Assembly: GCA_002356515.1 (NCBI GenBank)
Contig: AP017605.1
Span: 3,853,001-3,917,000, forward strand
Reading direction: 5' to 3'
Origin: Mesorhizobium loti
GTDB lineage: Bacteria; Pseudomonadota; Alphaproteobacteria; Rhizobiales; Rhizobiaceae
DNA: 64,000 nucleotides
The notes under the pieces were generated by a model. It had not been told where the DNA came from. It searched no databases and was given only the letters and a program-made list of their open reading frames with translations. Of the stretch, positions 8,742-18,276 are shown in pieces. The first letter of the stretch is position 1. The number at the start of each line of letters is the position of its first letter. Both the position numbers and the translations under genes were made by a program.

Positions 8742-9566
8742 CTATTTGACGGCCCCGAGCGCCAGGCCTCGGACCAGGTAGCGCTGCAGCCAGATGAACA
8801 GGATCGCCACCGGCAAGGTCGCCAGCAGTGTCGCCGCCATGACGTGGTGCCACTCGATCGTGTAGCGGCCGGCGACTAGCGAAAAGACCTGGATCGGCAG
8901 CGTGTAGCTTTCCTGGCTGCGCAGCATGGTCAGCGCCACGACGAACTCGTTCCAGGCATTGATGAAGGTGAAGATCGCGGTCACCGCGATCGCCGGCAGG
9001 CAGAGCGGCAAGAACACTTTGCGCAGCGTCAGCCAGCGGCCGGCGCCTTCCATCCAGGCCGCTTCCTCCAGGTCGCGCGGAATGGTGTCGAAATAGCTCT
9101 GCAGCATCCACACGGTGAAGGCAACGTTGAAGGCCATGTAGATGAAGCCGAGCGCCGTCGTCGATTCGACCAGCCCCCAGGCGGCCATCAGCCGGAACAG
9201 GCCGAGCACCAGCACGATCGGGGAGATCATCTGCGAGATCAGCAGGAACTGGCGGAAGGCGCCATAGCCGGCAAAGCGAAAGCGCGACATGGCGTAGGCG
9301 GCGGGAACGGAGATGAGGATGGCGCCGACCGTGGCGATGACCGAGACGTAGAGCGAATTGGCTAGCGCCTGCCCGAAACCGGTCGCCACCCACATGTCGG
9401 CGAAATTCGACCAGCGGAACTCGCTCGGCCACCATGTCGGCGACAGCACCTCCTGCCGTGGCTTGACCGCGGTCAGGAACATCACCGCGAAGGGAAAGAG
9501 CGTCACCACGATCAGCGGCGCCAAAAGCAGCCAGGCGATGACGGTGCGTTTGAGCTTGCTGTTCAT
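8742..9566 (-). CDS. Carbohydrate ABC transporter permease (MalG type)
   Basis: This 274-residue inner-membrane protein has six predicted membrane segments and the permease EAA loop [24 protein letters not shown], which docks the ATPase. The N-terminus [20 protein letters not shown] is typical of the CUT1 second permease. Its ATG overlaps the TGA of the other permease gene (ATGA), so the pair is translationally coupled. The substrate cannot be read from sequence; carbohydrate-type is a family assignment. Confidence 0.92.
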   Translation of the reverse strand: MNSKLKRTVIAWLLLAPLIVVTLFPFAVMFLTAVKPRQEVLSPTWWPSEFRWSNFADMWVATGFGQALANSLYVSVIATVGAILISVPAAYAMSRFRFAGYGAFRQFLLISQMISPIVLVLGLFRLMAAWGLVESTTALGFIYMAFNVAFTVWMLQSYFDTIPRDLEEAAWMEGAGRWLTLRKVFLPLCLPAIAVTAIFTFINAWNEFVVALTMLRSQESYTLPIQVFSLVAGRYTIEWHHVMAATLLATLPVAILFIWLQRYLVRGLALGAVK

Positions 9567-10432
9567 GTGCGCTGCTCCCGCATCGCCAACCGCACATAGA
9601 TCATGGTGAAGACCAGCAATATGGCGAACATCACCAAGGACACCGCGGAGGCTTCGCCGAGTTTGCCGATGCGGAAAGCGAGCTTGTAGAGGTGGGTGAC
9701 CAATATGTCGGTCGAGTTGGCCGGCCCGCCCTGCGTCATCACCCAGATGATCGGGAAGGAATTGAAGACGTAGATGGTGTTGAGCACGATGGCGATGTTG
9801 ATGAACGGTTTTAAGAGCGGAAAGGTGATCTCGCGGAACTGCTGCAGCGGCGTCGCCCCTTCGAGCGCCGCCGCCTCGTAGAGATCGTCGGGGATCGACG
9901 ACAGGCCGCCGAGGAAGATCGTTGTCGTGAATGGCACCGTCACCAATATGCCGATCAGCACCTGCATCGGGAACGCCGTCTCGGCGCTGGCCAGCCACTG
10001 GATGTTGTGATCGATCAGGCCAAGCCCGAGCAGCGCCGAATTCAGCATGCCGCTTTCGCCGCTGAGTGCCCAGCGCCAGACCACCGCCGTCATGGTCAGC
10101 GACACCGCCCAGGGCAGCATGATGATGACGCGGGCGATGCCGCGGCCATAGAAATCGGTGTTGAGGATCATCGCCACCGGCACCGACAGCAGCAGCGCGC
10201 CGCCGACCACCAGCACGGTCCACAGGCCGGTGCGCCAGAGTGCAGCGACGAAGTCGGGATCGGCTGCGAGTGCCGCGAAATTGGTGAGCCCACTGAACTC
10301 GCGCAACTGGCCGAAGCGGTTGACGTCATGCGTCGAAATCTGGATCAGGTCCCAGACCGGCCAGAAGATGACGACCGCCGCCAGGAACAGGCTGGGCAAG
10401 GTCAGGAGATAGGGCAGGAAACGATTTTGCAT
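9563..10432 (-). CDS. Carbohydrate ABC transporter permease (MalF type)
   Basis: This 289-residue inner-membrane protein has the usual six-helix CUT1 topology and the EAA loop [29 protein letters not shown]. It forms a heterodimer with the coupled MalG-type partner. The gene follows the binding-protein gene after a 97-base gap containing a strong stem-loop. Confidence 0.93.
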   Translation of the reverse strand: MQNRFLPYLLTLPSLFLAAVVIFWPVWDLIQISTHDVNRFGQLREFSGLTNFAALAADPDFVAALWRTGLWTVLVVGGALLLSVPVAMILNTDFYGRGIARVIIMLPWAVSLTMTAVVWRWALSGESGMLNSALLGLGLIDHNIQWLASAETAFPMQVLIGILVTVPFTTTIFLGGLSSIPDDLYEAAALEGATPLQQFREITFPLLKPFINIAIVLNTIYVFNSFPIIWVMTQGGPANSTDILVTHLYKLAFRIGKLGEASAVSLVMFAILLVFTMIYVRLAMREQRT

Positions 10433-10475
10433 CGGCTGACCTGGCTGGCGAATCCAAAATTCGCAACGGCAAGAT

Positions 10476-10509
10476 GTGGCGCGCCCCGCCTGAGTCTGGG
10501 GCGCGCCAC
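10476..10509 (-). other. Intercistronic stem-loop between binding-protein and permease genes
   Basis: A perfect 12-bp stem (GTGGCGCGCCCC with GGGGCGCGCCAC) and a 10-base loop lie between the binding-protein stop and the MalF-type start. Such stem-loops commonly protect the upstream mRNA and raise binding-protein over permease output. There is no T-run, so full termination is less likely. Confidence 0.7.
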
Positions 10510-10529
10510 GGGGCGCAGGGAGATACGCC

Positions 10530-11762
10530 CTATTTCTTCAGCACCGCGTTGGCCTTCGCCGCCGCGTCCTTCAGGCCTGCCTCGGGGTCGCCGCCGAGAT
10601 AGATCTTCTGCATGGCGTCGGACGTGATCTGGGCGACTTCTTCCCAGCCCGGAATGACCGGCGCGAAGCGGGCGTCGGGCAACAGCGCGGTGAAGGCGGC
10701 GAGATCAGCATTGTTGACGTAATAATCCATCTTGGCCTCTTCCTTGTTCACCGGCAGGAAGCCTTCGCCTTGCGTGAACTTGGCGCGCTGCTCCGTGGTG
10801 AACAGGAAGTCCATCAGCTTCCAGGCCTCATCCTTGTTCTTGGAGTTCTTGAACATGATCATGGAATCGGTGACGCCGTAGGTTCCGCGCGCGCCGGTCG
10901 GGCCGGCCGGAATGGCGGCGACGCCATATTTCAGGGTCGGGGCCTCATCCTTGATCTGGTTGGACAGGAAGGGCGCGGTGATCATCATGCCGACCTTGCC
11001 CTGCTTGAACAGGTTCTGCACATCCTCGCGGTTGTTGGAGGTGACGCCGGGCTCGGTCAGCCCCTCGTCGATCATCGACTTGTAGAGCTTGGCGGCTTCC
11101 AACGCGCCCGGCGTGCCGAGGCCCGACGTGCCGTCCTTGTTGAGGATCTCCGCGCCTTGCGACCACATGGCGTAGTAATAATAGACGTCGGTCTCGATCT
11201 CCTTGCCCTGCAGGCCAAAGCCGAATGCGCCGGTTCCCAGCGCCTTGATCTTGCGCGCATCGTCCTGCAGCTCGGTCCAGGTTGCCGGCGGCTTGGCGAT
11301 ACCGGCCTTCTCGAACAGCTCCTTGTTGTAATACATGGCGCGCGCCGAGGCGGCGATCGGCAGGCCGTAGGTCTTGCCGCCCATGATCGAGGGCGACAGG
11401 AAGGTGTCGATGAAGCGGCCTTTGAATTCCGGCGTGATGTAGCCGTCGAGCGGCTCGGCGACATCCTGCTGGACGAAGTCGATCAGCCAGCGTGTGCCGA
11501 TGATCGACAGATCCGCATTGGTGCCGGCGGTGATGTCCGTGGTCAGTTTCTGCAAAAGCACATCCCACGGCACCACTTCGAACTTGACCGTAATGCCGGG
11601 GTTCTTCGCCTCGAACTCCTTCTTGACCGCTTCGAAATACGGACCGGTCTTGGCGCTGTATTCGGCGACGGTGACGCGCACTTCACCTGCGTTCGCCTGC
11701 GCCGCGAGGGCCAGCATGCTCATTCCGGCCATCAGGCCGACAGTCCATTTGGCAAGGCTCAT
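10530..11762 (-). CDS. ABC transporter sugar-type substrate-binding protein
   Basis: This 410-residue periplasmic protein has a signal peptide ([20 protein letters not shown]) and the family 1 extracellular binding fold ([60 protein letters not shown]). It captures the solute for the two permeases downstream. The chosen ATG at 11760-11762 has GGGAGAGATCAG upstream; 18 extra in-frame codons before it are not needed. It is the first gene of the minus-strand operon, divergent from an SDR gene. Confidence 0.93.
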   Translation of the reverse strand: MSLAKWTVGLMAGMSMLALAAQANAGEVRVTVAEYSAKTGPYFEAVKKEFEAKNPGITVKFEVVPWDVLLQKLTTDITAGTNADLSIIGTRWLIDFVQQDVAEPLDGYITPEFKGRFIDTFLSPSIMGGKTYGLPIAASARAMYYNKELFEKAGIAKPPATWTELQDDARKIKALGTGAFGFGLQGKEIETDVYYYYAMWSQGAEILNKDGTSGLGTPGALEAAKLYKSMIDEGLTEPGVTSNNREDVQNLFKQGKVGMMITAPFLSNQIKDEAPTLKYGVAAIPAGPTGARGTYGVTDSMIMFKNSKNKDEAWKLMDFLFTTEQRAKFTQGEGFLPVNKEEAKMDYYVNNADLAAFTALLPDARFAPVIPGWEEVAQITSDAMQKIYLGGDPEAGLKDAAAKANAVLKK

Positions 11763-11831
11763 CTGATCTCTCCCATTGTTCCGCGCATTTGCGCTCCTTG
11801 TGCCGATGGCTGGCACAAGATTTATGTGACT

Positions 11832-11850
11832 TTCCTACATTATCGAGGAA
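11832..11850. promoter_or_regulatory. Candidate operator in divergent promoter region
   Basis: TTCCT and AGGAA flank a 9-base spacer in the 181-base region between the divergent importer and SDR genes. The spot suits an operator for the RpiR-type regulator encoded at the end of the plus-strand genes, but the arms are short, so this is weak evidence. Confidence 0.25.
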
Positions 11851-11943
11851 TTCAGCGCATGCAAGCGGATTATCATGTTGCTTAATTACATTCTTTTCAG
11901 TAGCCTGCCGGCATCTGCCAGACCTGCGGGAGGAGCAAGCGCC

Positions 11944-12714
11944 GTGGTTTCGAAAGCCGAATTTGAAGGCCGCACTGTCGTCGTCACCGGTGCCGGCGGC
12001 GGCCTTGGCTCGGCGATCGTCGCATTGCTGGCGGGCAGGGGCGCCCGGGTGGTCGGCTGCGACCAGTCGCAGGAGGCGCTGGCAAGCCCGCACCTTGCCT
12101 CGCACCATGTCTTCAACCTTCTCGACCGGGCTTCGATCGAGGCGGGGATCGCCGCCGTGCTGGACAAGGACGGCGTGCCCGACATCCTGATCAACAATGC
12201 CGGCTGGACGCGCGCCGAGACGATTTCCGCGCTCAATGCCGACAGAATAGAGCACGAGCTCGACCTCAATCTGACCGGTGTGATGACATTCGCCGACCCT
12301 ATCGCCAAGGCGATGGCCGCGCGCGGGTCAGGCAGCGTCGTCTTCATCTCCTCCGTCAACGCCATCGCGCATTTCGGCAATCCGGCCTATGCCGCGGCCA
12401 AGGCCGGCATCAACGCCTATGCCAAGGCGATCGCCGTCGAGCTTGGCCGCAGCGGCGTGCGCGCCAATGTCGTCTGCCCCGGATCGATCCGCACCGCCGC
12501 CTGGGACCATCGCCTCGCCAAGGACCCGCAAATCCTCGGCAAGCTCAAGCGGCTCTATCCGCTCGGCCGCATCGTCAATGCCTCGGAAGTGGCCGAAGCC
12601 GTGGCTTTCCTTGCCTCGGAGCGCGCATCGGGCGTAACAGGCGTCGTGATGCCCGTGGATGCGGGGCTGACCGCCGGCTGCCTGCCGTTCATCGACGACA
12701 TATTGGGAGCGTGA
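11944..12714 (+). CDS. SDR family NAD(P)-dependent oxidoreductase
   Basis: This 256-residue Rossmann enzyme has the cofactor motif TGAGGGLGSA near residue 17, NNAG, the catalytic Ser in FISSVNAIAHFG, and YAAAKAG with the catalytic Tyr and Lys. It oxidises or reduces an alcohol or ketone group, probably of the imported compound. The start is GTG with GGGAGGAGC eight bases upstream; an in-frame ATG at 11875 would add an unsupported 23 residues. It is followed after 2 bases by the importer ATPase gene. Confidence 0.9.
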   Translation: MVSKAEFEGRTVVVTGAGGGLGSAIVALLAGRGARVVGCDQSQEALASPHLASHHVFNLLDRASIEAGIAAVLDKDGVPDILINNAGWTRAETISALNADRIEHELDLNLTGVMTFADPIAKAMAARGSGSVVFISSVNAIAHFGNPAYAAAKAGINAYAKAIAVELGRSGVRANVVCPGSIRTAAWDHRLAKDPQILGKLKRLYPLGRIVNASEVAEAVAFLASERASGVTGVVMPVDAGLTAGCLPFIDDILGA

Positions 12715-12716
12715 CC

Positions 12717-13784
12717 ATGACCGACGTCCTGTTTCGCAACCTGTCGAAATCCTTCGGCCAACACAGGATCCTCGAGAACATCGATCTCGATATCAAGACT
12801 GGCGAATTCGTGGTGCTGGTCGGCCCGTCTGGCTGCGGCAAATCCACCTTGTTGCGCATGCTGGCCGGCCTGGAGACGATCAGCTCGGGCGATCTTCTCA
12901 TCGGCGGCACACGCGCCAACGATCTGCCGCCGCAGCAGCGCAACATCGCCATGGTGTTCCAGTCCTATGCGCTGTTCCCGCATTTGAAGGCCTCGGACAA
13001 TATCGGCTTCGGCCCGAAGATCCGTGGCGAGAGCCGCGCCGCGATCGACGACAAGGTCAAGAAGGCCTCAGGCGTGCTCAACCTCTTCTCCTATCTCGAC
13101 CGTTATCCGCGTCAGCTCTCGGGCGGCCAGCGCCAGCGTGTCGCCATGGGCCGCGCCATCGTGCGCGAGCCGTCGGTGTTCCTGTTCGACGAGCCGCTCA
13201 GCAATCTCGACGCGCAATTGCGCGTGCAGATGCGCACCGAGATCAAGGCGCTGCACCAGCGGCTGAAATCGACCATCGTCTATGTCACCCACGACCAGAT
13301 CGAGGCCATGACCATGGCCGACCGCATCGTCGTGATGGATCGCGGCCGGATCCAGCAGGTCGGAGCACCACTCGAACTCTATGACAAGCCGGCCAACAAG
13401 TTCGTCGCCGGCTTCCTCGGCTCGCCATCGATGAGCTTTGTCTCCGGGGCCCTCAAGACAACGCCCGAGAAAAGCTGGTTCGAATCGGCGGGTGGCGGGC
13501 GGCTTGCGCTTGCCGGCAAGGCAGCATCCGCGGGCAATGCGGTAGAGGCCGGCATTCGGCCCGAGCATTTCATCATCGGTGAAGCCGCCGACGCCATGGC
13601 GCTCAAGGTGGATGTCGTCGAGCCGACTGGCTCCGAAACCCATGTCTATGGCGCGATCGGCGCGGATACTGTACGCGCCGTGTTCCGCGATCGGGTACCG
13701 GTCAGGCCAGGTGACCTGCTGCCGGTCTCGGTCGATCCCGGCAACATCCATCTGTTCGACAAAGCGACGGGCCTGCCGCTATAA
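12717..13784 (+). CDS. ABC transporter ATP-binding protein (UgpC/MsmK type)
   Basis: This 355-residue ATPase energises the CUT1 importer encoded divergently. Walker A is GPSGCGKST (residues 36-44), the signature is LSGGQRQRVAMGRAI near residue 134, and Walker B is VFLFDEPLSNLD. The C-terminal TOBE-type extension (about residues 235-355) is typical of sugar importers and of regulatory contacts. The ATG follows the SDR stop by two bases. One residue in the usual GQRQRVA run is standard; nothing is missing. Confidence 0.94.
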   Translation: MTDVLFRNLSKSFGQHRILENIDLDIKTGEFVVLVGPSGCGKSTLLRMLAGLETISSGDLLIGGTRANDLPPQQRNIAMVFQSYALFPHLKASDNIGFGPKIRGESRAAIDDKVKKASGVLNLFSYLDRYPRQLSGGQRQRVAMGRAIVREPSVFLFDEPLSNLDAQLRVQMRTEIKALHQRLKSTIVYVTHDQIEAMTMADRIVVMDRGRIQQVGAPLELYDKPANKFVAGFLGSPSMSFVSGALKTTPEKSWFESAGGGRLALAGKAASAGNAVEAGIRPEHFIIGEAADAMALKVDVVEPTGSETHVYGAIGADTVRAVFRDRVPVRPGDLLPVSVDPGNIHLFDKATGLPL

Positions 13785-13829
13785 GGCCTACCCCTGCGAA
13801 GGCAATGGCATGAAGACGAAGCGACAAAC

Positions 13830-14711
13830 ATGAAGACGCCGGCCGACATCATCACGCGGCTGCAGCTGATGTCGCAGGACGGCACCAAGTCGGATCGCCG
13901 GCTGGCTAGCCTTGTGCTCTCCGATCTCGATTTTGCTTCCAAGGCGGCCATCTCCGAGATTGCCGCGCGCGTCGGTGTCAGCGAGCCGACGGTGACCCGC
14001 TTCTGCCGCAATCTCGGCTGCGAGGGGCTGCGCGACTTCAAATTCTATCTGGCGCAGGCCATCGCCATCGGCGGCCAGTATCTCTCGCCCGAGCCGCTGA
14101 GCCGCGATGCGCGTGAGCAGCGCATCGCCTCGGCCATCACCGAAGCCGCGATCTCGGCCATCCAGCGCGCCAGCGAGAACCTCGACATGACGACGCTGGT
14201 CGCCGTCGCCGAGCGGCTTGCGACGTCGGGCAATGTGCTGTGCATCGGTTCCGGCGGCATCTCCTCGATGATGGCGACGGAGATGCAGAACCGGCTGTTC
14301 CGGCTCGGCCTGCCGGTGCTGGCGCAGATCGACGGCCAGTTGCAGCGCATGTACGCCGCCGTCGCCACTCCGGACACAACCGTGGTCGCTTTTTCGGTGT
14401 CCGGCTATGCCCGATCGGTCATCGAGGCGGTGCAGGTCGCCCAGCAATACGGCGCCACCACGGTCGCCATCACCGCACCCGATTCGGCGCTGGCCAAGGC
14501 CGCAGACACGGTCATCCATTTGCAGCCGCTCGAGGACGGCAACATCTACAAGCCGACATCGTCGCGCTACGCGCTGCTGGCAATCGTCGACATGATCGTG
14601 ACATCGGTTGCCGAGACGCGCGGCCCGAAGGTGCTGGAGAATTTGCGCCGCATCAAGCAGAGCGTGAACACGCTGAAGGTTGATGATCCACGGCTGCCGC
14701 TGGGGGATTGA
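13830..14711 (+). CDS. RpiR/MurR family transcriptional regulator
   Basis: This 293-residue protein has an N-terminal RpiR helix-turn-helix (SKAAISEIAARVGVSEPTVT, about residues 30-50) and a C-terminal SIS domain (about residues 120-260; NVLCIGSGGISSMMATEMQN and DTTVVAFSVSGYARSVIEAV) that binds sugar phosphates. It most likely senses a phosphorylated product of the imported compound and controls both arms of this divergent locus. It lies 45 bases after the ATPase gene in the same direction. Confidence 0.92.
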   Translation: MKTPADIITRLQLMSQDGTKSDRRLASLVLSDLDFASKAAISEIAARVGVSEPTVTRFCRNLGCEGLRDFKFYLAQAIAIGGQYLSPEPLSRDAREQRIASAITEAAISAIQRASENLDMTTLVAVAERLATSGNVLCIGSGGISSMMATEMQNRLFRLGLPVLAQIDGQLQRMYAAVATPDTTVVAFSVSGYARSVIEAVQVAQQYGATTVAITAPDSALAKAADTVIHLQPLEDGNIYKPTSSRYALLAIVDMIVTSVAETRGPKVLENLRRIKQSVNTLKVDDPRLPLGD

Positions 14712-14736
14712 GTGCGACCGGGGTGATTGCGCCGAG

Positions 14737-15084
14737 CTAAGGCCCCCTCGGCAAACCGGGCTTCGGGCCGAGCGCCTCAACGCGCTGCGCCAGCGCCTCC
14801 GGATCACCCGCGACATGCAGCGTCTTGAGCCGTGCCGTGCCACCCGCGACCACCGAAACAGCCGACCCCGGCACACCCAGCGCCTTGGCGACCAACTTCT
14901 CCAGCGCTTGATTGGCGGCGCCGTTCTCCGGCACGGCACGGACCCGCGCCTTGAAATGGCTTCGCCCGTCCGCCGATGTTTCGACGCCTTCCAACCTGTC
15001 CACGGAAGATTTTGGCGTCAGCCGCAAGAACAGATCGATGCCGTTCTCGCGGGTACGAAAGCATGAACTGGCGGCGGAGCTCAC
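14737..15084 (-). CDS. DUF167 (YggU) family protein
   Basis: This 115-residue small protein has the DUF167 fold: [17 protein letters not shown], the [27 protein letters not shown] block, and a C-terminal beta strand ([10 protein letters not shown]). The function is unknown. The start is GTG at 15082-15084, overlapping the TGA of the YggT gene (GTGA). The YggT-YggU neighbourhood is conserved in many bacteria, supporting this frame. Confidence 0.85.
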   Translation of the reverse strand: MSSAASSCFRTRENGIDLFLRLTPKSSVDRLEGVETSADGRSHFKARVRAVPENGAANQALEKLVAKALGVPGSAVSVVAGGTARLKTLHVAGDPEALAQRVEALGPKPGLPRGP

Positions 15085-15383
15085 ATCGGGCCGATGCCAA
15101 ACAGCGGCTGGACGGTGTAATTCAAGAACACGCTGATGAATGTCAGCGCCAGCAGCAGGACGATCGGCGAGATATCGACGCCGCCGAGATCGGGCAGGAA
15201 CCGGCGGATCGGCCGTAACGCCGGCTCGGTCAGCCGATATAGCATGGTACCGATCGAATTGACGGCCTGGTTGCGCGAATTGACAACGTTGAAAGCGTAG
15301 AGCCAGGAGAAGATGGCCGCGCCGATTATGATCCACCAATAGATGTTGATTGCGGTATGCAGCGTGTAAAAAACTGCGATCAT
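15081..15383 (-). CDS. YggT family membrane protein
   Basis: This 100-residue inner-membrane protein has two hydrophobic regions, [18 protein letters not shown] and [19 protein letters not shown]. Between them is the family motif [22 protein letters not shown]. YggT proteins have been linked to osmotic stress and to cell division contexts. AAGGAG precedes the ATG by 6 bases. It is coupled to the DUF167 gene. Confidence 0.92.
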   Translation of the reverse strand: MIAVFYTLHTAINIYWWIIIGAAIFSWLYAFNVVNSRNQAVNSIGTMLYRLTEPALRPIRRFLPDLGGVDISPIVLLLALTFISVFLNYTVQPLFGIGPM

Positions 15384-15546
15384 CTCTTGCTCCTTGCGAA
15401 TGCGCGACATGTAGCCACTGCCGGCCCGACCGGCAAGGGCCGGCCATGTTCCGCACGGCAGGCGGCGATTGGTGAGGGGGAAATTTCGGCAAAACGCCGC
15501 CTTGACAGAAATCCGCCGCGCCCGATAAATGCGCCATCCGTTGGAC

Positions 15547-15622
<76 letters not shown>

Positions 15623-15764
15623 TCGGATCATCTCGAAGTTTTGGTTGTCTCTGACAGATAGGGCCGCCCGCGCACAGGGCAAGGCGTGCTCGATTGGCAC
15701 CGCATCCTGACGCCTGTTCATTGATCTTGTCGCGCGCGCTACCCAATTCCCGGGCACGACAGGT

Positions 15765-17192
15765 TCACTCGGCAGTATCCTCCTTGCGGTGCCGTCCCTG
15801 TTCCTCGACCGCTTTCAACCGCACGACTGAAACCGAACAAAAGGCCCGCGCCACGACTTTGGTCGAGACGCTGCCAAGGTGCCGGCGAATTGCCGAGGAA
15901 GACCGGGCACCGACGACGATATGTCCGACGTCGTTGTGCTCGGCATAGTTGAGGATCGCATCGGCGGGGCTGACAGCCTCCAGCACATGATAGCTGATGC
16001 GGTCCTCCGGCATATGCAGCGGATGCGCCCAGTCCTTCAATGCCACGAGCCGCTTCACGTAGGCCGAGCTTCCTGATTCGTCAGTCGCTGGCGTGTCGCC
16101 GATGATCTCGGTCTTCAGCACAGTCACGCAGGCCAGCCAGGAATCCTCCCTCGACGCTAGCACACGCGCGGTTTCATTCAGTACCTCGCGTGCCAGCGCA
16201 TCGCTTCCGTTGGCCAGATCGACGGCGGCGAGGACAATTGATGGCCCAGCTTGCCCCCTCGGACCTGCCGGTCTTCCCACAAGCGATTTGTCGTCCACCT
16301 TGCGAAACAGATTGGCGATCGCGGCCCACATCCCCTTCTCCGGGCGCGCGCGCCCCTTGGCCACCACGACCTGGTCGGGGTTCCGGAGATCGGAGAGGAC
16401 ATGCGCCGCCTCGCTATATCGCCGAGACCTGTCCACCTCCATGCACCGCAGGATGATGGCCTCCAGCCAGCGTGGGATGGCGTCGTTGATGTCTCGCGGC
16501 GGCCTGGGGGCATGATAAAGCCTGCGCTTCATGCCGGCGAAAGTCGCCGGACGTCCGAACGGCTCTTCGCCGGTAGCCAGTTGATAGAGGATGCAGCCCA
16601 GCGCAAACAGGTCGCTTGCCGGATCGGATCTCTCGCCGAGCACCTGTTCAGGTGAAATATAGGCGGCGGTGCCCATCGGCACGGAGCTTTCCGCGCCGAG
16701 AAGATCGGGGAGCTCCGCGTGCCGGGCGAGCCCGAAGTCGAGCAGCACCGCGCCGCGTGTGGCAAGGATGATGTTCTCGGGCTTGAGATCGAGGTGAACC
16801 ACCTTCTGCCGATGCAGGGCGGCGAGCGCCTTGGCGATCTCGACCCCGAACCTTGTCACCTCGTCCGCTGGCCGTGGCGCATTGTCGATCTCGTCCGCCA
16901 GGCTCCTCCCGGTCACGAACTCCATCGCTATGTAGGGAACGTCGGCGAGGCTGCCGGATGCGGCGAAGCGCGGCACATGCGGCCCCGTCAGGCGCTTGAG
17001 GATCAGCTCTTCCGTCTCGAAGCCGAGAATGACGGAAACATCGGCGCCCGGATCGAGAAAGGGGATTTTCAGCACAAGCGGGAAATCAAACCGCGGATTG
17101 GTCGCCCGCCAGACTCTCGCCATGCCACCGGACGGAAGCCTTTCCACCAACTCGAAACCATCGATCTCCGTCCCTGCTTCAAAGCGCTGCAT
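15765..17192 (-). CDS. Ser/Thr protein kinase fused to a UspA domain
   Basis: This 475-residue cytoplasmic protein carries a Hanks-type kinase at about residues 10-270. It has the glycine-rich loop LPSGGMARVW, Lys42 in VLKIP, the catalytic loop HLDLKPEN (133-140, Asp135), DFG at 152-154 and GTAAYISPEQ at 174-183. After a linker comes a universal-stress-protein domain (about 315-460), ending with the UspA-like GHIVVGARSSSAIRRHLGSVS. There is no membrane segment, unlike PknB. It follows the phosphoesterase gene by 18 bases, suggesting a small signalling operon behind an FNR/FixK-type promoter. The UspA fusion suggests stress- or ATP-linked control of the kinase; this is inference. Confidence 0.93.
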   Translation of the reverse strand: MQRFEAGTEIDGFELVERLPSGGMARVWRATNPRFDFPLVLKIPFLDPGADVSVILGFETEELILKRLTGPHVPRFAASGSLADVPYIAMEFVTGRSLADEIDNAPRPADEVTRFGVEIAKALAALHRQKVVHLDLKPENIILATRGAVLLDFGLARHAELPDLLGAESSVPMGTAAYISPEQVLGERSDPASDLFALGCILYQLATGEEPFGRPATFAGMKRRLYHAPRPPRDINDAIPRWLEAIILRCMEVDRSRRYSEAAHVLSDLRNPDQVVVAKGRARPEKGMWAAIANLFRKVDDKSLVGRPAGPRGQAGPSIVLAAVDLANGSDALAREVLNETARVLASREDSWLACVTVLKTEIIGDTPATDESGSSAYVKRLVALKDWAHPLHMPEDRISYHVLEAVSPADAILNYAEHNDVGHIVVGARSSSAIRRHLGSVSTKVVARAFCSVSVVRLKAVEEQGRHRKEDTAE

Positions 17193-17210
17193 CGATCGTC
17201 TCCAGCAAAA

Positions 17211-17951
17211 CTAGCGGCCGATCTTCAACCGCATGCCGAGCCACGCCGGCAGACCGGCGACCTTGATCTTGCGTTCCGTCTCTTCGTGATCATAGGGAAC
17301 CCGCACCATGGTGACCTCGCGTCGATCCGTATCGACAACAGCAAAGCACGCCGCCGGATTGCCGTCGCGGGGTTGGCCGACCGCGCCGACGATCACCACA
17401 TGCCGCGCAAGAGCGGACAAAGGCGCCGCCACATTGTCCAACGGCTGAAAATGGATCGGCCGGCGGCCGGGCAGCGCATAGTAGACGGCTGGCATGTGGG
17501 TGTGGCCGCAGAAAATGAAACGAGCGTCGCTTGAAGACAGGCAGCGTTCCGCCGCGTCGACGTCGCGTATGTAAAGCCATTTTGCCGGCCGCTCCGCGCT
17601 GGCGTGCACATACAGTCGGTCTTCGGATTGCAGCGAAAGTGGCAGCCGCGCCAGGAAATCGAAATGCGCTGGTGCGAGGCGCTCGCGGGTCCACTGGACG
17701 GCGAACCGTGCGTTCTCGGTCATGTCGGTCCGGTTCAGCACCACGGCCTCGTCGTGGTTGCCAAGAACGCAAAGCGCGCCCTGAGCAATCAGGCCAGCAG
17801 CTTTCTCGACCACATGGACGGGATCAGGCCCATAACCAACCAGGTCGCCCAAGAGTACCAGCTGGTCTGGCCCAACCTTGTGCACAGCATCGAGCACCGC
17901 GTCTAGCGCCTCACGATTGGCATGGATGTCGGACAGGATCGCGACGCGCAT
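17211..17951 (-). CDS. Metallophosphoesterase family protein
   Basis: This 246-residue calcineurin-like phosphoesterase has metal-binding blocks ILSDIHAN, GDLVGYGPDP, LGNHDEAV and, at the C-terminal side, GHTHMPAV with VGAVGQPRDGN. It is of the YfcE/MJ0936 class rather than a classical PPP phosphatase; possible substrates are phosphodiesters or phosphoproteins. The start ATG at 17949-17951 gives MRVAILSDIHAN; 13 in-frame upstream codons rich in Cys are less likely. It is adjacent to the kinase gene, so an antagonistic pair is possible but unproven. Confidence 0.9.
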   Translation of the reverse strand: MRVAILSDIHANREALDAVLDAVHKVGPDQLVLLGDLVGYGPDPVHVVEKAAGLIAQGALCVLGNHDEAVVLNRTDMTENARFAVQWTRERLAPAHFDFLARLPLSLQSEDRLYVHASAERPAKWLYIRDVDAAERCLSSSDARFIFCGHTHMPAVYYALPGRRPIHFQPLDNVAAPLSALARHVVIVGAVGQPRDGNPAACFAVVDTDRREVTMVRVPYDHEETERKIKVAGLPAWLGMRLKIGR

Positions 17952-18075
17952 TCGACATAATTCCGACGACGGGCAACCATCGCAAGGCACTTGCCACGAA
18001 TGATTTGATCCGGCTCAGTATCACCATGCTCGCCGCCAGGCTGGAAAACCAGACCCCGGCCACGAGGCTGCCCAC

Positions 18076-18276
18076 CTATTGCACATTGCTGACGATCCAG
18101 GCCAAGAGGCCTTTGTCTATGCGAGGGATGCCGGCGCGCTGCCTGATCAACTCGGCGGCATACTCTTCCCGTGACTGCCTGGATACGAACCCCAGTTCGA
18201 CCGCCGTCTTATAGGCCGCCCGCAAGGCATGAAAATCCTTCGTACACAGAAGCGGTCTTGAATCCTCTTTTTCCAT
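18076..18276 (-). CDS. Small hypothetical protein behind an FNR/FixK box
   Basis: This 66-residue ORF begins MEKEDSRPLL and contains a helical stretch KDFHALRAAYKTAVELGF and RQSREEYAAELIRQRAGI. No family is recognised. Support comes from position: an exact TTGAC-N4-ATCAA box at 18351-18364 lies about 82 bases upstream. A start site 41-42 bases from the box centre would leave a leader of about 40 bases. The ribosome site is weak. It may lead the phosphoesterase-kinase operon. Confidence 0.5.
   Translation of the reverse strand: MEKEDSRPLLCTKDFHALRAAYKTAVELGFVSRQSREEYAAELIRQRAGIPRIDKGLLAWIVSNVQ

Noticed and set aside
17211..17951. Classical PPP-type protein phosphatase
   Set aside because: The motif spacing fits the YfcE/MJ0936 phosphoesterase class; a protein phosphatase role is only possible, not shown.
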